NCBI RefSeq assembly: GCF_028858725.1
Contig: NC_084767.1
Span: 5,135,501-5,199,500, forward strand
Source: Colius striatus
Lineage: Eukaryota; Chordata; Aves; Coliiformes; Coliidae
Length of the DNA stretch: 64,000 nt
Direction of reading: 5' to 3'
In this document: piece by piece, positions 39,101-51,560 of the stretch
How the letters are laid out: each line of letters begins with the position of its first letter
How positions within the stretch are numbered: position 1 is the first letter of the stretch
The notes under the pieces: generated by a model
The model's database searches: none
What the model was told of the DNA's origin: nothing
The model's input: the letters and a program-made list of their open reading frames with translations, nothing else
Position numbers and translations under genes: made by a program

Positions 39101-41189
39101 TGGCTCAAGGGGTCACACATTGCTGCTTCCCCAGGAACTATTCATCAAAGAAGTGCTACCAGACTGTGTGTGGGTTTGTTGTGATGGCCATAGGCCACTT
39201 CCCTGTTAGATACAGAGGGTCAGGGGAAGAGTAACCCACTGAGGAGAAGCATCAGTGTGACAGGAGGCTGGGAAAATAGAGGTCAGAGAGATTGAGAGAA
39301 GGGCAGAGCCCTGCTGATCCAGCCCAGCCCAAGCAGCTCCTGAGGAGGGAACACACTCTACCTGGCCACATGAGACATCCCAGCTATGGGCTCAGGAACT
39401 GGCTTGGCCGTTGGCCACTGCTGTTTGAACAATCCAAGCAGGGAAGTCTGAGCCACCAGGGCTGAGGAGAGTGAGGAGGGGGCAGAAGGGGAGAGGGTTG
39501 AGTGCTGAGCTATCTGCTGCCTGCTTGGCAGCCACCACCTGACTGGATAATTACTGCACTATATAATGTCCTCTGAGAGTTTCAAGTACTTGTTAGTAGC
39601 AACAACAATGATAAGTCAAGATTACAAATAATCAAGGAAGCAAACCATAGAGGAGACTGGATGCTCAACTGCACAGAAGGGCTTCCCTGGGGACAAGGCC
39701 AATGCTACAAGGTGATGGCCACAGTCCACCTGAGCCAGACAGATTTGGAGAGATTTCAGGAGCACCATCAAACCTTCTATGCCTGATATGTTGTTATTGT
39801 CTCCTCTTTTTGCCCAAGAATATCCCCATTTCAATGAAAAGACAGCAGAAGAGAGTTAACAAGCAGACTGCTGCCCACAGGGACCTTATTACTGGGGCTG
39901 GAGAAAGCAGTGAGCATCCTGGTGCCGGTAGCTCTGCTTACTCTGAGCGTGGCAGTCGGGAGGTGAGAGCAGGTGATCCGTGGGGGTGGCAGACGTGTCG
40001 TGCTGACACAAAACAAGGGATATCCCAAAAGGTAAATGATGGCCCAAATAATCTGCAGCTGGTATCAAATCAAGCACATGGAGTTCCACAGAGGGGTTAA
40101 GGCAGAGGTTGGTGTTGTCAGCACAGCTAAATGGTGGAGTTTCTGAATTTTGTGTCTAGTGGTAATACAGGTCTCGGAAACTTGGAGGGAAACTCTTTTC
40201 CTCGGTGCTGTCATTGCTGACAAAGGTGAGGAGGATAGATTGTTTTTCATCACACCCCTAAGAGGCTGTGATCCCAGTTTCTAGCAGCCATCAGACACAT
40301 GGAACAGGGATGGTGAGGGCAGGGCCTCAGCAGGCAGGAGCTGTCACAGCATTGACAAAACAGGAGCAGAGAGAACTTTGTGTTCCCGTTTGGCAGCGAG
40401 GCAAACCTCTGAGGTTCTTGGCCTTCAGGAAGGTAAGGAAAGGCTCAAAGTAGGGCAGGAAGAGGGCAGAGGTAAGTGGCAAAGCAGGGAGAGAAAGTGA
40501 AACAAGCATCACTTGCTTGGTCTAAAAAGCCCTGAGAAATGGAGGAGGTGAGCTTGGAGCATGAGCATTAAGCTGGACTCCAGTCCCAGCTGTACTGGAG
40601 GAGCTCTGGTCGTCTGCTGCCCTCGGTCTCTGTGGCAAAATCCTGCAGTTTTGAGGCTCTTTGGTGGATGCCTCAGCCCTGGCTCCTGGGAATCACCAAA
40701 CGCCATGAAGATAGCTGTTGCATCTTTGATAAAAGGTATATAACCCACATTGTTATGGCAAGAAGAGCACAGAAAAGGTGCTTTTATTGGCTAAGCTGAA
40801 ACAGAGTCCATCAAGAAGAAAATCTTTCCTTACTCTCCCATCTTTCTTTAATGCCTGAGAACTGTGTTTCAGCAGGTACAATTGTGCTCTCTTTCTAAAG
40901 CAGAGACAAGATTAAATGTATTACCAAATACATGGCAGGCCAGCCAGCAGCCGAGGCTCACGAAGCAGGTAATGGATAATAGATGCTAAAGTTCAATACA
41001 GCAAAGGAGAAGTAACAGTGGGGAATGCTGACATCTCCAAGCTGTTTCTCTTTCAAACCAGCCTTGCCAACGGGATCTGTTTGTCACTTTGCTGTGTTAT
41101 GCTAATTAGATGTATTTTTTAAAGAACAGAACGTTTAATTGAATCTTTTAAGCTGTGAACAAACCGCTGCCCCACCCTTCCCAATCCAT
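36138..41189. other. Intergenic sequence, no gene recognised
   Basis: No supported gene or family-level repeat is seen. Small curiosities are a 13-bp direct repeat (gattagggcaac twice) near 37465-37490 and a perfect 8-bp inverted repeat with a 4-nt loop at 38261-38280. Confidence 0.5.
38261..38280. repeat. Perfect short inverted repeat
   Basis: CTGGTTCC, a CACA loop, then GGAACCAG: 8-bp arms able to form a hairpin. It has no adjoining feature that suggests a function; chance is a reasonable explanation. Confidence 0.7.
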
Positions 41190-41480
41190 ACTGGAAGTGC
41201 ATCAGCTGGCAGGGCCCGGCGTCCCTTGCCCCCACCACTCGGCCCTGCGAGGGGCTGTGCGATAAGTGAACACAACCCCGGCTCCAGGTGAAAGGCTGCG
41301 CGGCTGTGTGAGGAGCCGCGGGGAGCGGGGGCTCACCCGCCACTGGATGGCACCGTTGCTTCACGCGGAGGAAAGCTGGCTGGGCGGCCCCGGCCCCGGG
41401 CTGCGGCCCCGGCCCCGGCCCCGGGCTGCGGCCCGCAGCTGGGAAACAGCCTTTGGGAGGCCCTGGCTGTTGTCTAACCG
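41190..41480. promoter_or_regulatory. GC-rich, CpG-containing patch (possible small CpG island)
   Basis: An isolated GC-rich stretch with many CpGs lies in AT-leaning surroundings. It includes two near-identical GC-rich units around 41386-41437 built from 'ccccggccccgggctgcgg'. Runs of C on the + strand would give G-quadruplex potential on the minus strand. It could be a minor promoter for an unannotated transcript or simply a GC-rich repeat edge. I see no coding exon attached. Confidence 0.45.
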
Positions 41481-41537
41481 TGGTGTGAAGGTAGCGATGG
41501 CCTGAGTGACACAATGTGCCACTGCTGTGCCCGGGCT

Positions 41538-41785
41538 GGTCTCTGCTGTCCCCACAGTGTCACTGCTGTGGCTGGTCTCAGCTGTCCCCACAGTGCCACT
41601 GCTGTGGCTGGTGTCTGCTGTCCCCACAGTGCCACTGCTGTGCCTGGGCTGGTCTCTGCTGTCCCCACAGTGTCACTGCTATGGCTGGATTCAGCTGTCC
41701 CCACAGTGCCACTGCTGTAGCTGGTGTCTGCTGTCCCCACAGTGTCACTGCCATGGCAGGGCTCATCTCAGCTGTCCCCAGTCTC
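41538..41785. repeat. 36-bp minisatellite, about 7 units
   Basis: The unit is roughly 'ggtctctgctgtccccacag' followed by 'tgtcactgctgtggct' (36 bp). It is repeated head to tail with a few substitutions, one unit lengthened by about 5 bp, and a decayed last unit. Because 36 is a multiple of three and the unit lacks stops, several frames on both strands stay open across it; these frames are not evidence of a protein. Each unit carries a ctgtccccacag stretch that resembles a splice acceptor. Confidence 0.9.
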
Positions 41786-43675
41786 AGCTGATCTCAGCTC
41801 CCTGCCCACAGAGACTGGATGGAGGTTGTGTACAGCCCGGGGGATGCCCTTTGGTGGGGCAGACAAAGGTGACAGAGGGTGTAGCTTTCCTTTATACCCT
41901 ATACTATCCTGGTATAGACTAAAGGGAGCCAATGCTGTTGCTGAGGTACCCTCAGCATGGTGCATTTGAGATCTGGGAGGTGAACATCCATGACTTATGT
42001 CAATCAAAGTTTAGGGGCTGGTGGCATTCACATGAGACGTTGCAGACACATCAGAGCCCTCTGTGTACACTCAGGTCCCATGTTCACCTCATATGACCCT
42101 TCCTTCCACCCCTCTATCCAGATTGCTGTGCCTCAGAAGCAATGGGGTCATTCCTCCCCATGGTCCAGTCATGGGAAGGGGCACCTCACCCTTTGCCCTG
42201 GGGAAGAGGCAGCTCAGCCCATGCAGAGGGAAGAGCCCAGGGGGTGGGAAGGTCCCTGCAGCAGCAGCTATAGCAGATGATGCTGAAGAGGTAAGGTTTA
42301 AAGGACAGGAGACTTACTCCTCTTGGTGCCTTGCAGTGAATGGAGGTACAGAGCTCACAGCTTCCTTTGCAGGCTGGGAGAAGTGAGTATTTGAAAAGAA
42401 ACTGTTAAGACTAGAGGGATTGCTGCTTTGTTGGTGAGGTGAGCTCTGAAGAGCTCTTTCTTGGAGTGTGTGGGCAGGCCTGCTACTAATACTGGTTTTT
42501 AACTACCCTCATAAGCAGCTCCTGCTTCAACAACTAAGATGTGTACCTGCTTATAGGCTCTTAGAGCTGTTGAGGTCTCCACATCTAGTGCAAGCGCTGC
42601 TGAAGGAAACAGCAATGTTAGTGCATATTGAAGCATCAGCTTCAGGAGAAGCCCCTGCAAGTGCCTTGGTGTTCATGTGAGCAGGAAGGACTGTTCCTTG
42701 CTTCTTTCCACACAAGGAGTAGAAAGCACCAGCTGAAACAGCTGTGTGCCACTCCAGAGTCACAACTGCTGCTTCACTCAAGGGGTGATTAGTGCAGGAA
42801 CCCCTTGCTGTCAGATGCCAAAAAGGGTGTTTATAATTCGTGGGAGGAATGAATGGAAGAACAATTGATTGAGGCACTGGTGTCCTGTCTGGCTGTGACA
42901 CTTGCTTAACTGCCAATCGCTAGAGGCTTGGAGTGTCCCTGGGTCGTTTGCCTGAGCGTCCATGCCCAGCTCTCACTTAACCTTCTCCTTAGGTGTCCAC
43001 TAGTAGCCACTATAGAGCTCAGGTATGGGATTAGATAGACCGCTTATCCCCCAGGCACTACAATAACTGGGCTGGGATGCTTTAGGCTGCTGTAGATAGA
43101 TCTCAGGCAGCCATTTATTTCTTCAAGCTTTTTCTCCCTTTTTTTTTTTCTTCACCCTAGAAACTGTCTTCACACAAACAACTTGCTGTATGTGGCCTTG
43201 AAGGGGAAGCACAGCAGCTGCTGCTGGTGGTGGTGAGAGGTGATTTCCCCTTGCCAGCCCTCCCACTCCAGTGCCTGGGCTGGCCTACCATGCTCATGAT
43301 TTAGCTTAACATATCTGCTGTGTTTGGGAAGCTGCATAACTGAATTTCCCTTCAAAGCTGTGTGAATGTTGCAAAGTATTTTGCCAAAACCAGTGTGGAA
43401 ACTGCAGAAAGAAGTGGCTGAAGGGTAAAAGTGGCACAACAGGTGAGTTAAATTTGGGTGGGGAATTTGTGGCATTTGTTTCTTGGAAGTGAAAATACTC
43501 AATTGTCTTCTGCCTTTATTAGACCCCAGGCTAGATCTGTAAATGCCAGCCATGGCTTTCAGCACCAGCCATAGAGGAGGACTAGCCATGTCTTGCCCAG
43601 CCAACACATGGGTATTACAGCTGTGAGATGGGCAGCTCTAGTTTAATCTTTGTTCTGCTGGGCTACTGCAGATCC
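41786..43675. other. Intergenic sequence, nothing recognised
   Basis: No domain-bearing open frame or identifiable repeat was found. A T-rich run lies near 43139-43149. Confidence 0.5.
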
Positions 43676-44124
43676 CAGTGAAGTGGTGAAGGGTGTGGAG
43701 CACAAGTCTGATGAGGAGCAGCTGAGGGAACTGAGGGTGTTTATCCTGGAGAAGAGGAGGCTGGGGAGAGACATGATCACTCTCTATGACTCCTTGACAG
43801 GAGGCTGCAGTGACATGGGAGTGGGTCTCTTTTGCCAAGTAACAAGTGGTGGGACAAGAGGAAACGGCCCCAAGTTGTGCCAGGGGAGATTTATGCTGGA
43901 TATTGAGAAGAACTTTTTTCTCTGAGAGGGTTATCAGTCTCTGTCCCAGGCTGCCCAGGGAGGTGGGGGAGTCCCCATCTCTGGAGATAGCTCAAAGCTG
44001 TGTAGCTGTGGTGCTGAGGGACATGGGTTAGTGCTGGGCTTGGCAGTGTGAGGGCAGGGGCTGGACTCAAGGATCTTAAAGAGCTTTTCCAACCAAAATA
44101 ATTAGATGATTCTATGAATGAATG
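43676..44124 (+). mobile_element. CR1 LINE 3' end with decayed ORF2 C-terminus
   Basis: The longest CR1 copy in the window. Translating the + strand gives decayed ORF2 C-terminal peptides in order: EEQLRELRVFILEKRRLGRD, then MITLYDSL, then TRGNGPKLCQGRFMLDIEKN and, after a frame change at about 43920, a stretch like RLPREVGESPSL. The 3'UTR follows ('ggctggactcaaggatctta ... ttccaacc') and ends near 'gattctatgaatgaatg'. Frame breaks show it is inactive. Confidence 0.93.
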
Positions 44125-47100
44125 GTCAGAGATTACATTGCTTCTCCAAGCAAGTAGAGGACTCAGGAAATGGGGTTTCCATCTCCAAGAGGGGCCTCAT
44201 TTTTCCTTCCTGAATAGCTGAGGGCACCTCACAGCAGTGCTGGGCTCCTGGCTCCCCTCTCCTCTGGGACCAGCCTCCTGCTTGCTAAATGGCCCTGTCT
44301 ATAGTGGGCTCCCTCAGTGCTGACCTGGCTGTGTTTCGAGGCTCTGCAGCAGCACAGCATCATCACCATGCCCCCAACAGCACTGTCTCAATTCTCATAG
44401 CTCCAGCCACCCCAGGGAAACTTGGTGGACAAGACACAGTGGTTTCCAGCATAGAGCAAAGGGTTGAAGGCTCCCCAAGGGCCAAGGAGTGGGAAGGAAA
44501 AACTCACTCTCCAGGTTTATTTTTGTTTGTATTTTAAGAGTAGAGCTGCTCACAAGTGGAATCTTCTATGTGCTGCCATGGAAACAGCAGCCTTGGTCCC
44601 CAGTGCAGTTTGCAGCCATCTGCAAGGGAACAATTGTTGGGCTGTTTGTGTAAAATCATCCTGGGTTGGTGCTGGGCAGCATGTGGCTGGCTAAGGGGAA
44701 GCCATGCTGGGACATGACAGGGTGTGCTTGTCACACTGAATAACGGGACCTAAAAAAGCCACAGACAGGATCCACAATGTCCTGTCTGGAGAAGAGCTGC
44801 TGTGCAAAACCAGTGTGAATCGAATTGGTTTGGATGTGTTTGATTGCCACTTTGCATGGGATGCTCATGGGCAGACACACTGACAGCTTTTCAGCCTGTA
44901 TGAACACTGGGATCTCTGTGCAAGCAGAGGTCTGCATGTGCAAAGAAAAGTCTTCTGAGAGGCAACGGCGTGGGAGCACCTAGCAGGCTGCTGCTCCTGT
45001 GGAGATGAATTTTGACTGCTCCAGGTTGGGAAATGGAGCCAGGTTAACTGTCTGCATGTGAACACTTTGACTGAACACATGGGTTTACAAAGCTCTTGGC
45101 ATGAAGCATGTGCAAAAGATTGAGCATCAGCAAGCATTTGCCAAAACTTCTAGGGAACCAGCTCCTGTCTTTACTCAATCATGTGCTGGGCTTCAAAGCT
45201 GTGAAGAGCAGGTTCTGTTCCCAGGCAGTTGCCCTACCTGAAGAGAGATGCACATGGAAAAGAGATGTGCATGAGAAATGGCAGAGAGTAACTCTGTCCA
45301 CACTAACCTCCTCCCTGCTTGGGCAAGACTGTTGAGCCCAGGACTCTGTTCTCATGACCTTAATGTGCTGGGACACACTCTGATACCATGAGTTGCTGTC
45401 ACTGAGATCTTTTGCTGATGCCACATGGAAAGACACTAGAGAGTGCTACCAGAGGGTGGAAAGTGTCCTTTCTCTGCTGGGAATGGGCAAGGGAGTGACC
45501 TACTGGCTGCAGGCAGAGGCCAGCTCTGCCCTCCACCCTTCAGCACATCCTTACCCAGTCTTGATCAGAGCTGGGTTTCTTCATCCTTGCCATCTGCCTG
45601 GAAGGTCAGCACAAGCAGCATAGAGGCTCAGAACTTTGCCTGAAGAGTCTGTGGAGGAGCTGGTTTCTCCTGGTTGGCAGAAAGAGGAGCTCAAACGGCC
45701 TCCTAATACATGTGCATTGTACCTGCCATGCTCATCTTGCCCACCTGCAGTCCTTTCCCCAGCTCCCCAGCAGCCAAGCACAGCCCTGCCTCACACAGCT
45801 GCTGGTCATTCATTCAAGCTGACTCGTGAAACCTCTTCCTTTCTGCATATGTCTCTGTTTTGAGCTCATTTTCCTCTGCAATCCCCATGACTGCACTTCA
45901 GACGTGTGAACATTCAGGGGGAAAGATTTGGAAGCTTCCAGGCTCAGACACCAGGAGAAGACACTCACTTCCTGAGAGAATTTTGCAGTGGTTAACCTGA
46001 CTGCAAGCATCTCATTCAGCCAAGCAGAGAGGAGAAAAATTACTTGGCTTTAATCGACTTCTTCTTCAAAAGTATTTAAGAAAAGAGGGGAAAATGAATT
46101 CAGGGGGGCTTGTGGGCATCCTGGGAGCAGAAAAAGAGGTAAAATTAATCCTATCAATAATCCATGATGAATGATTCACTCAGCTCTTTTATTCACAGTT
46201 GCATATAGTTATCCTTATTCACACAGAGCTGCAGTACTCACAGAAATACATCCAGGCTCATATGCATCTCAATCGTGCAGCCCAGTGAGGCTCCCACGCA
46301 GCGGGGGTGCAGCTCGGCCGCCCACCTCGCTCCTGCCAGGCCCAGCACAGACAGGGCTGGTGGGGCTCTGCACAGACACCCCTGAGCCTTCCCTCCTTGC
46401 TGCTTGCACTGTCACAGCAAGTTCATCCACATGCTCTAGCGGGGATGGGGAAGGGGGTTGTGTGTTCCTCCCTCTTGGCAGGGGGACTTTGAGGAAGAAG
46501 GGCTGTAAAGCCAGTGTGGCCCAGTGTTCTGCATGCTCTACTGGTGATGTCAGTATTCCCAGCCCCAGCTGCCTCCACATAGCTGCCCTGCACTGAGGCT
46601 TCCCTCTCTTTGGCCAGTTTGTCCTGGACTCTCATCCCTGGTTTCAGTGGTGTGGTCCCAACCCCCTGGAAGCCTCTTTAGATATGAAGTATGGGAATAA
46701 ATCAAAGAGCTCTGCAAAGAGTGAGTCTTCACACCATAGTGGTCAGAGTTTGACTATTTCAAGGCCTGTCTATATATGTATCACTAGTGTGACCCCACTT
46801 CTTTTTGATAGCTTCAGTTTTGCACTACTTACCACCTTTTATGGTGAGTCTGGGAACCTGGATGCATAGCAGTGCTGTAGCATCCCGATGCTCCTGGACC
46901 AAATAATGAATAATGTAAAGAAAGGAGGTGGTGACAACAGTGAGACATACTTCTAAATAAGGATGAGCACCAAATCAGCTGATGCTGTAAATCATATGTG
47001 GACTAGGATTTTCTTCCTACCTCACCTCTTCACAGTGATTTTTTTCCCCTCACAAAATGGACTGGCATCCAAACCACTGAGAGATGGGAGGTGTTCAGCT

Positions 47101-50100
47101 ACTGCATCTGGGCTTGTCAGCCTAGATTGGGTACCGATGGACAGCGTGGCCCAAGCACAGTGCTTACTTCAGAGGTGACCTCCTAGTGGGAACAGAGAAG
47201 CTTGCATTTAAAAAGGAATAGAAAGTAAGTAGTTCTTCCCCAGCAGAGTGATCTAATGCAGGTATAACTCTAAGGAACATCATTAATTTAGGCTCTCTTT
47301 TTAATAAAATCCATCCTGCAGAACTGCAAAGGAGACTGTACTGTGTTCAAAGGGAACATGCCGTGTGCACCAAAGAGCTGCTCTGTTAAGTTGGTTTTAT
47401 CTCCCTCCCTGTGCCTTACATCTGTGCCTGAAAGTGCAAGCACTGATCTAAAGCAGGGACAGAGTTACTAGTGCAGAAGCGAAGGCAGCGAATTCCGCTG
47501 CACGGTGACTGTGATTCAGTCCCGATGAATCACTCACATGCTTTTTCTTTTTCTCAACTAGATCGTTGGCTTTATTATTATTACAGAAGGAAAAAAGGAG
47601 GAAGGGAAAAAAAAACAACCCAGGAGATAAAAGCCACTGCCTTATCTCCCTCTCTAATCCTTTCCAATTTTTCTCTTTAAGAATGTAATTAGGTTTTTGT
47701 AAGCATCCCATTCTGGCTGAATCAACTCTTTGATAATCCTGGAGGGGAATCTGCATTCAAAGGAAGTGTGATGTAACTCACACAGCAGCTGAGGTTCAGC
47801 ATGACCTGTTCTTGAGGTTCAGGAGCACCCAGCGGTGGAAGGGTCTCGCACTCTGCCTCCTCCATGCAGCAGAATCCATTCCCCACTTCACGGTTTGCAC
47901 CTGGTAAAGCAAAGAGGGTGCCAGGATCCTGAGATGGGGATGGCAGAGGAGCAGCTGCAGGCAACACCACTCTGCTCAGGCACCAGTCTGGGATTTTTAT
48001 GCAAGGGGCTCTGTTTTGCTCATGTTTCTACAAACGACTCCCTTGGCTCTTGATCCACTCAGCCAGCCCTGCAGACAGCAAAGTGCTGCTGTTGTTTTTG
48101 CCTGGATGGAGAGATAGCTCCGTATACATCAGGTACTTGTGGGGCAGGGTACTGTCCTCCAAATGTTGGTGATAAGGGCACACCAAAGGGTCAGGAGGTG
48201 AGGAATTGGGCAGCAGAAGCAGCACAGCAAGGATGTGGTGCTCGTGTGCTGGGTGGGCACAGGCTCAGACTGCTGCCCAAACTCCCACCAGCACGTCCTG
48301 CTTCATCCCCAGCTCTGACCCTTGGGGATGGGGAGGTGGGGGCCTAAGATGTCAAGACTCCACCGACTGCAAGTGTTAAAACTACCTTCTAGTGTTCTGG
48401 TTTTAAGGAGCATTTGTCTAAGGCTGCTGCAAGCATAGCAGGGCTGGGACAAGAGTTTGCTGTGGTGTCAGCAGGAAGGGAACTGCTCAGTTCTTGTTTC
48501 TATCACACTCCAACTTGACAGATGCAGATGAGCAGTGTTAATCCTGAACCACAGTGCTGCTGGCCTTTGATCCAGCAGAGCATTTCAACACCTGCTAGGG
48601 AAGCACCTAATCCCCTTTGACTCCAGTTTGCCTGCTCATGTGAAAACTGCAGCACGTGCTTTGCTTAGGGCTCCCACACACTGATGTTTCCCCTTTTCTG
48701 TTATCAGGCTCATTAGTAGCTGCTGCTGGAGATCCTGGCTTAGAACAGTGGTGAAGGCAAGTGAGCAGCTGCTCTAAGGGTTCAGATCTCATCAAGAGAA
48801 GCTACAAACTGCTTGCTGCATGAAACAGACATCAAACCCTGGGCATATAAATGTAGTGTTGAAGCTAGTGGTTATAGTAATGAGTGGTCCAGAAAGCTCA
48901 CAGAGTACTACAGAGAAGGAAATGAAGGCAAACCAAAGTTGTTTCAGGAACACTGTAACTTGCAGTTTTAAAATGACCCATCTCAGTTCCACCCAGAGCA
49001 GCCTGATCCGCTTTGTCCCTGGTAGTGCACCTCTGAGAAAACCCAAACTGTGGCAAGGTGTTTCTTCAGGGATTTGATCCTAGTTTTACTTTTCTTAATG
49101 ATATTCTTTCTCTGTCTTTCAGTTACTATAGTGATGAAGAAATGCATGCAACCAACACGAGGCTGGCAGCCTGGGAAGGCATGTTTGTCTGCAACAGCTG
49201 AAAGTACTGCCACGTTTTGTTGAGGAACCAGTTGAAAGATCCTTGCCAAAAATCCTCAGATCTTTAAAAAATGAGTCCTGCCAAATGAATCAATAATAAG
49301 CTGTGCTTAACAGGCATTTATTTTTTGAAACTTTATGTATCTTGGCAGCAAGCAACATCTATTGCAATTCATTGAGTGCTCTGGTTTCTGCTGCATCCAT
49401 GTGCTGTTGAAGACATCCCTTTCCAGGCAAGGACTTAAATTGTGATTAAAGGGCATGAAATGGATAGCTACAAACCAAATTACTTCTCTAAACTTGTTTG
49501 TGTTCAAGATCACCCTGTTCCAGTGCAGTTCTGCTCTGGAAATGACAACCTGAAGAGCTTACAGTGACACCCCTCAGGGTGACCCACAAAGCCGGAGAGA
49601 AGTTGTGTGAGTGCAGCAGCCTGCCTGAATCCACGCTGTGGATAAGGCTCTGTCTCTTGGAGTCAAGTCTGCTGCCTTTTGTAGCCAGAAGTTAGATCAA
49701 AGTGGAGGGGCCAAGCCAAAGGGCCTTGCCCTGTGGATTGGGTTTTGATTTGTGAGTTATCTGTATCAGCAGAGGATGTTGGACATGTTTCTTAGGGCAT
49801 GGGATGGAGCTCACAGAGTTACACAGAGCAAATGGAAGACCCTTGTCTCACGCTGACCTGGAGGTACCAGTGGGGGAGGGAATCTGTCTAGACCCTGAAG
49901 CTGAGTGCTGCCAGTTGGAAAAAGCTTCATTTCCAAAAGCAGGTCTGGTCAGAAATCTTCCCTGTAGCTTGGTACCAACCCTCACATTTACATGAGATGT
50001 TTACAGGCACATCCTGAGAGAGAAACTGCACAAAGACATTGTGGCTTGAAACCCTCAAAACACAAAGCACAGCTCCAGATGTGGAAGGTGAGCACACCTG

Positions 50101-50429
50101 AAGATGGAACTGCTCAGATCCTGCTTTTATGCACAGCCTGATATTGCACTAGGAATGTTAAAGATTCAGATGATGAGCTGATTGTGGTTTCCACCTCTGC
50201 CAAGACTAAGGGTCGTAAGACCAGATTTTCAGGTGCAGAAGCTGCGTCAAAGGAACCGAGCTGACACCGCAAGTGAAAATGCCCTTGCGGCGTGGCCCTG
50301 CTTCCCCTCTGCCGTTTTCACATACCAACACGCAAACCCCTGAAGTTGCCTTTAAAAGCAGAGGGCAAAAGCATCAGAAAGTCGTTGCCAGCATCGAGAG
50401 GGAGTCACCCTACCCAAAGCGCTCAGATA
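44125..50429. other. Intergenic sequence, no gene recognised
   Basis: About 6.3 kb carries only short frames without domain features. There are no CpG islands and no family-level repeats that I could name. Confidence 0.5.
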
Positions 50430-51560
50430 AACGCCGGGGCCGTGTGGCAGCGGCTGCGGGACCGACGGGTGGTGGGCGCGCAGCCCCCCGGCCGCGTCGC
50501 AGGTGACGGACCCAACTTTGGCGGTGCAGGGCTGGGTCGGGAACCGCTGGCGCTGCGGTGGCGGGGCGAGCAGCCCCTCTGCCCCCGGGGCGGGGCGGGG
50601 GAGGGGGCGGGCGCTCCCCGGGGCGGCGGCGCGGGCCGTGCGCTGCCGCTGCGCCTCGGCAGGCAGCGCCGCAGCCCCGCGGGCGGAGAGCGCAGACCCC
50701 CCGCCCGCCCCGTCCCCTTCATCCCCGCACCGCTCCGCACTGGAGACCAACCCGGGCCACCCCGTCGTGCCCCACCGCCGCGATGAGGAGGCGCGCCCGG
50801 GGAGCCGCGGGGCTCCGGCACGGCGATGGTAAGCCGGCCGTGCCTCCGGGAGCGGAGCGGGAGGGGGGGCGGAGCGCACCGTGCGCCGGTGGAGCGGGGG
50901 GCTCGGCGGGGGCGGTGGCGGGGGCCGGGTTGCGCTGCCAGCCGCGCCCGCAGCCCCCGCGGGCACCGCGCTGCGCCCTCGGCTCCCCGCAGCCGGCCCG
51001 AGTTGAGTTCGCTCGTTTCGTGCCGTTCAGCGGGGCTGAGCCCGCGGGAAGCGCGGGTGCCCGGGTCCGTTGTGAAGGGCCAGCGCCGTACCTGGGTACC
51101 CGCTCGCTCCCGTGCGTAGGAGAAGGGACGGGGGAGGGCACCCGGCGCGGGCCAGCGCGGCTGCTCCTGCGGAGGACACCTCGGGCGGGCGGCCGGTGTG
51201 TGTGCGAGCGCACTGGCTCGGCACGGGCTCGGCGGGAGGGCTGTGCCGGTGCGCAGGCGGCAAACAGTGGAAACCCTCCAGAGCGACCGGCGCGCAACGG
51301 GCACCGCGGCCGGGACGGAGCGGCAGCCGCGGCGGGGAAGCCGCCGGGCAGAGAGAGGCTCGGCGGGAGAGGGAGACTTCGCTCGAGTGAAGACTGAAGG
51401 AAGGTGTTTTCCAGGAAGGGAGCTGTGGGGATTCGGACGGCTCTGCACTGACAGTCGCGTCCCAAGGTCCCTCGTGCTAAGCTTTCCCTGTAGCGTCCGA
51501 GCTCTGTGTCCGTTCCAAGCTCGCGTCGCCGGGGCGAAGCGTTGCGTCGCCGCTTATCAC
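50430..51560. promoter_or_regulatory. Large CpG island, probable promoter of an unidentified gene
   Basis: About 1.1 kb is extremely GC- and CpG-rich, with clustered GC boxes and a G-quadruplex-prone run at about 50587-50610 (ggggcggggcgggggaggg). The sharp edges and size are typical of a gene promoter. Long open frames cover it on both strands, but this is expected where stop codons are depleted by base composition. In mammals HMGXB3 is the next same-strand gene after SLC26A2 (with TIGD6 between), so an HMGXB3 first exon is one candidate. I found none of its coding exons within the window, so this is a guess. Confidence 0.8.
50783..50828 (+). other. Candidate first coding exon inside the CpG island
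   Basis: An ATG in fair context (gccgcgATGA) opens a 46-nt stretch encoding an Arg/Gly/Ala-rich peptide (MRRRARGAAGLRHGD) that ends at a good donor, GATG|GTAAGCC, at 50829. It could be a coding first exon (phase 1), or the donor may belong to a non-coding exon. No downstream partner exon is recognised in the remaining 13 kb. Confidence 0.3.
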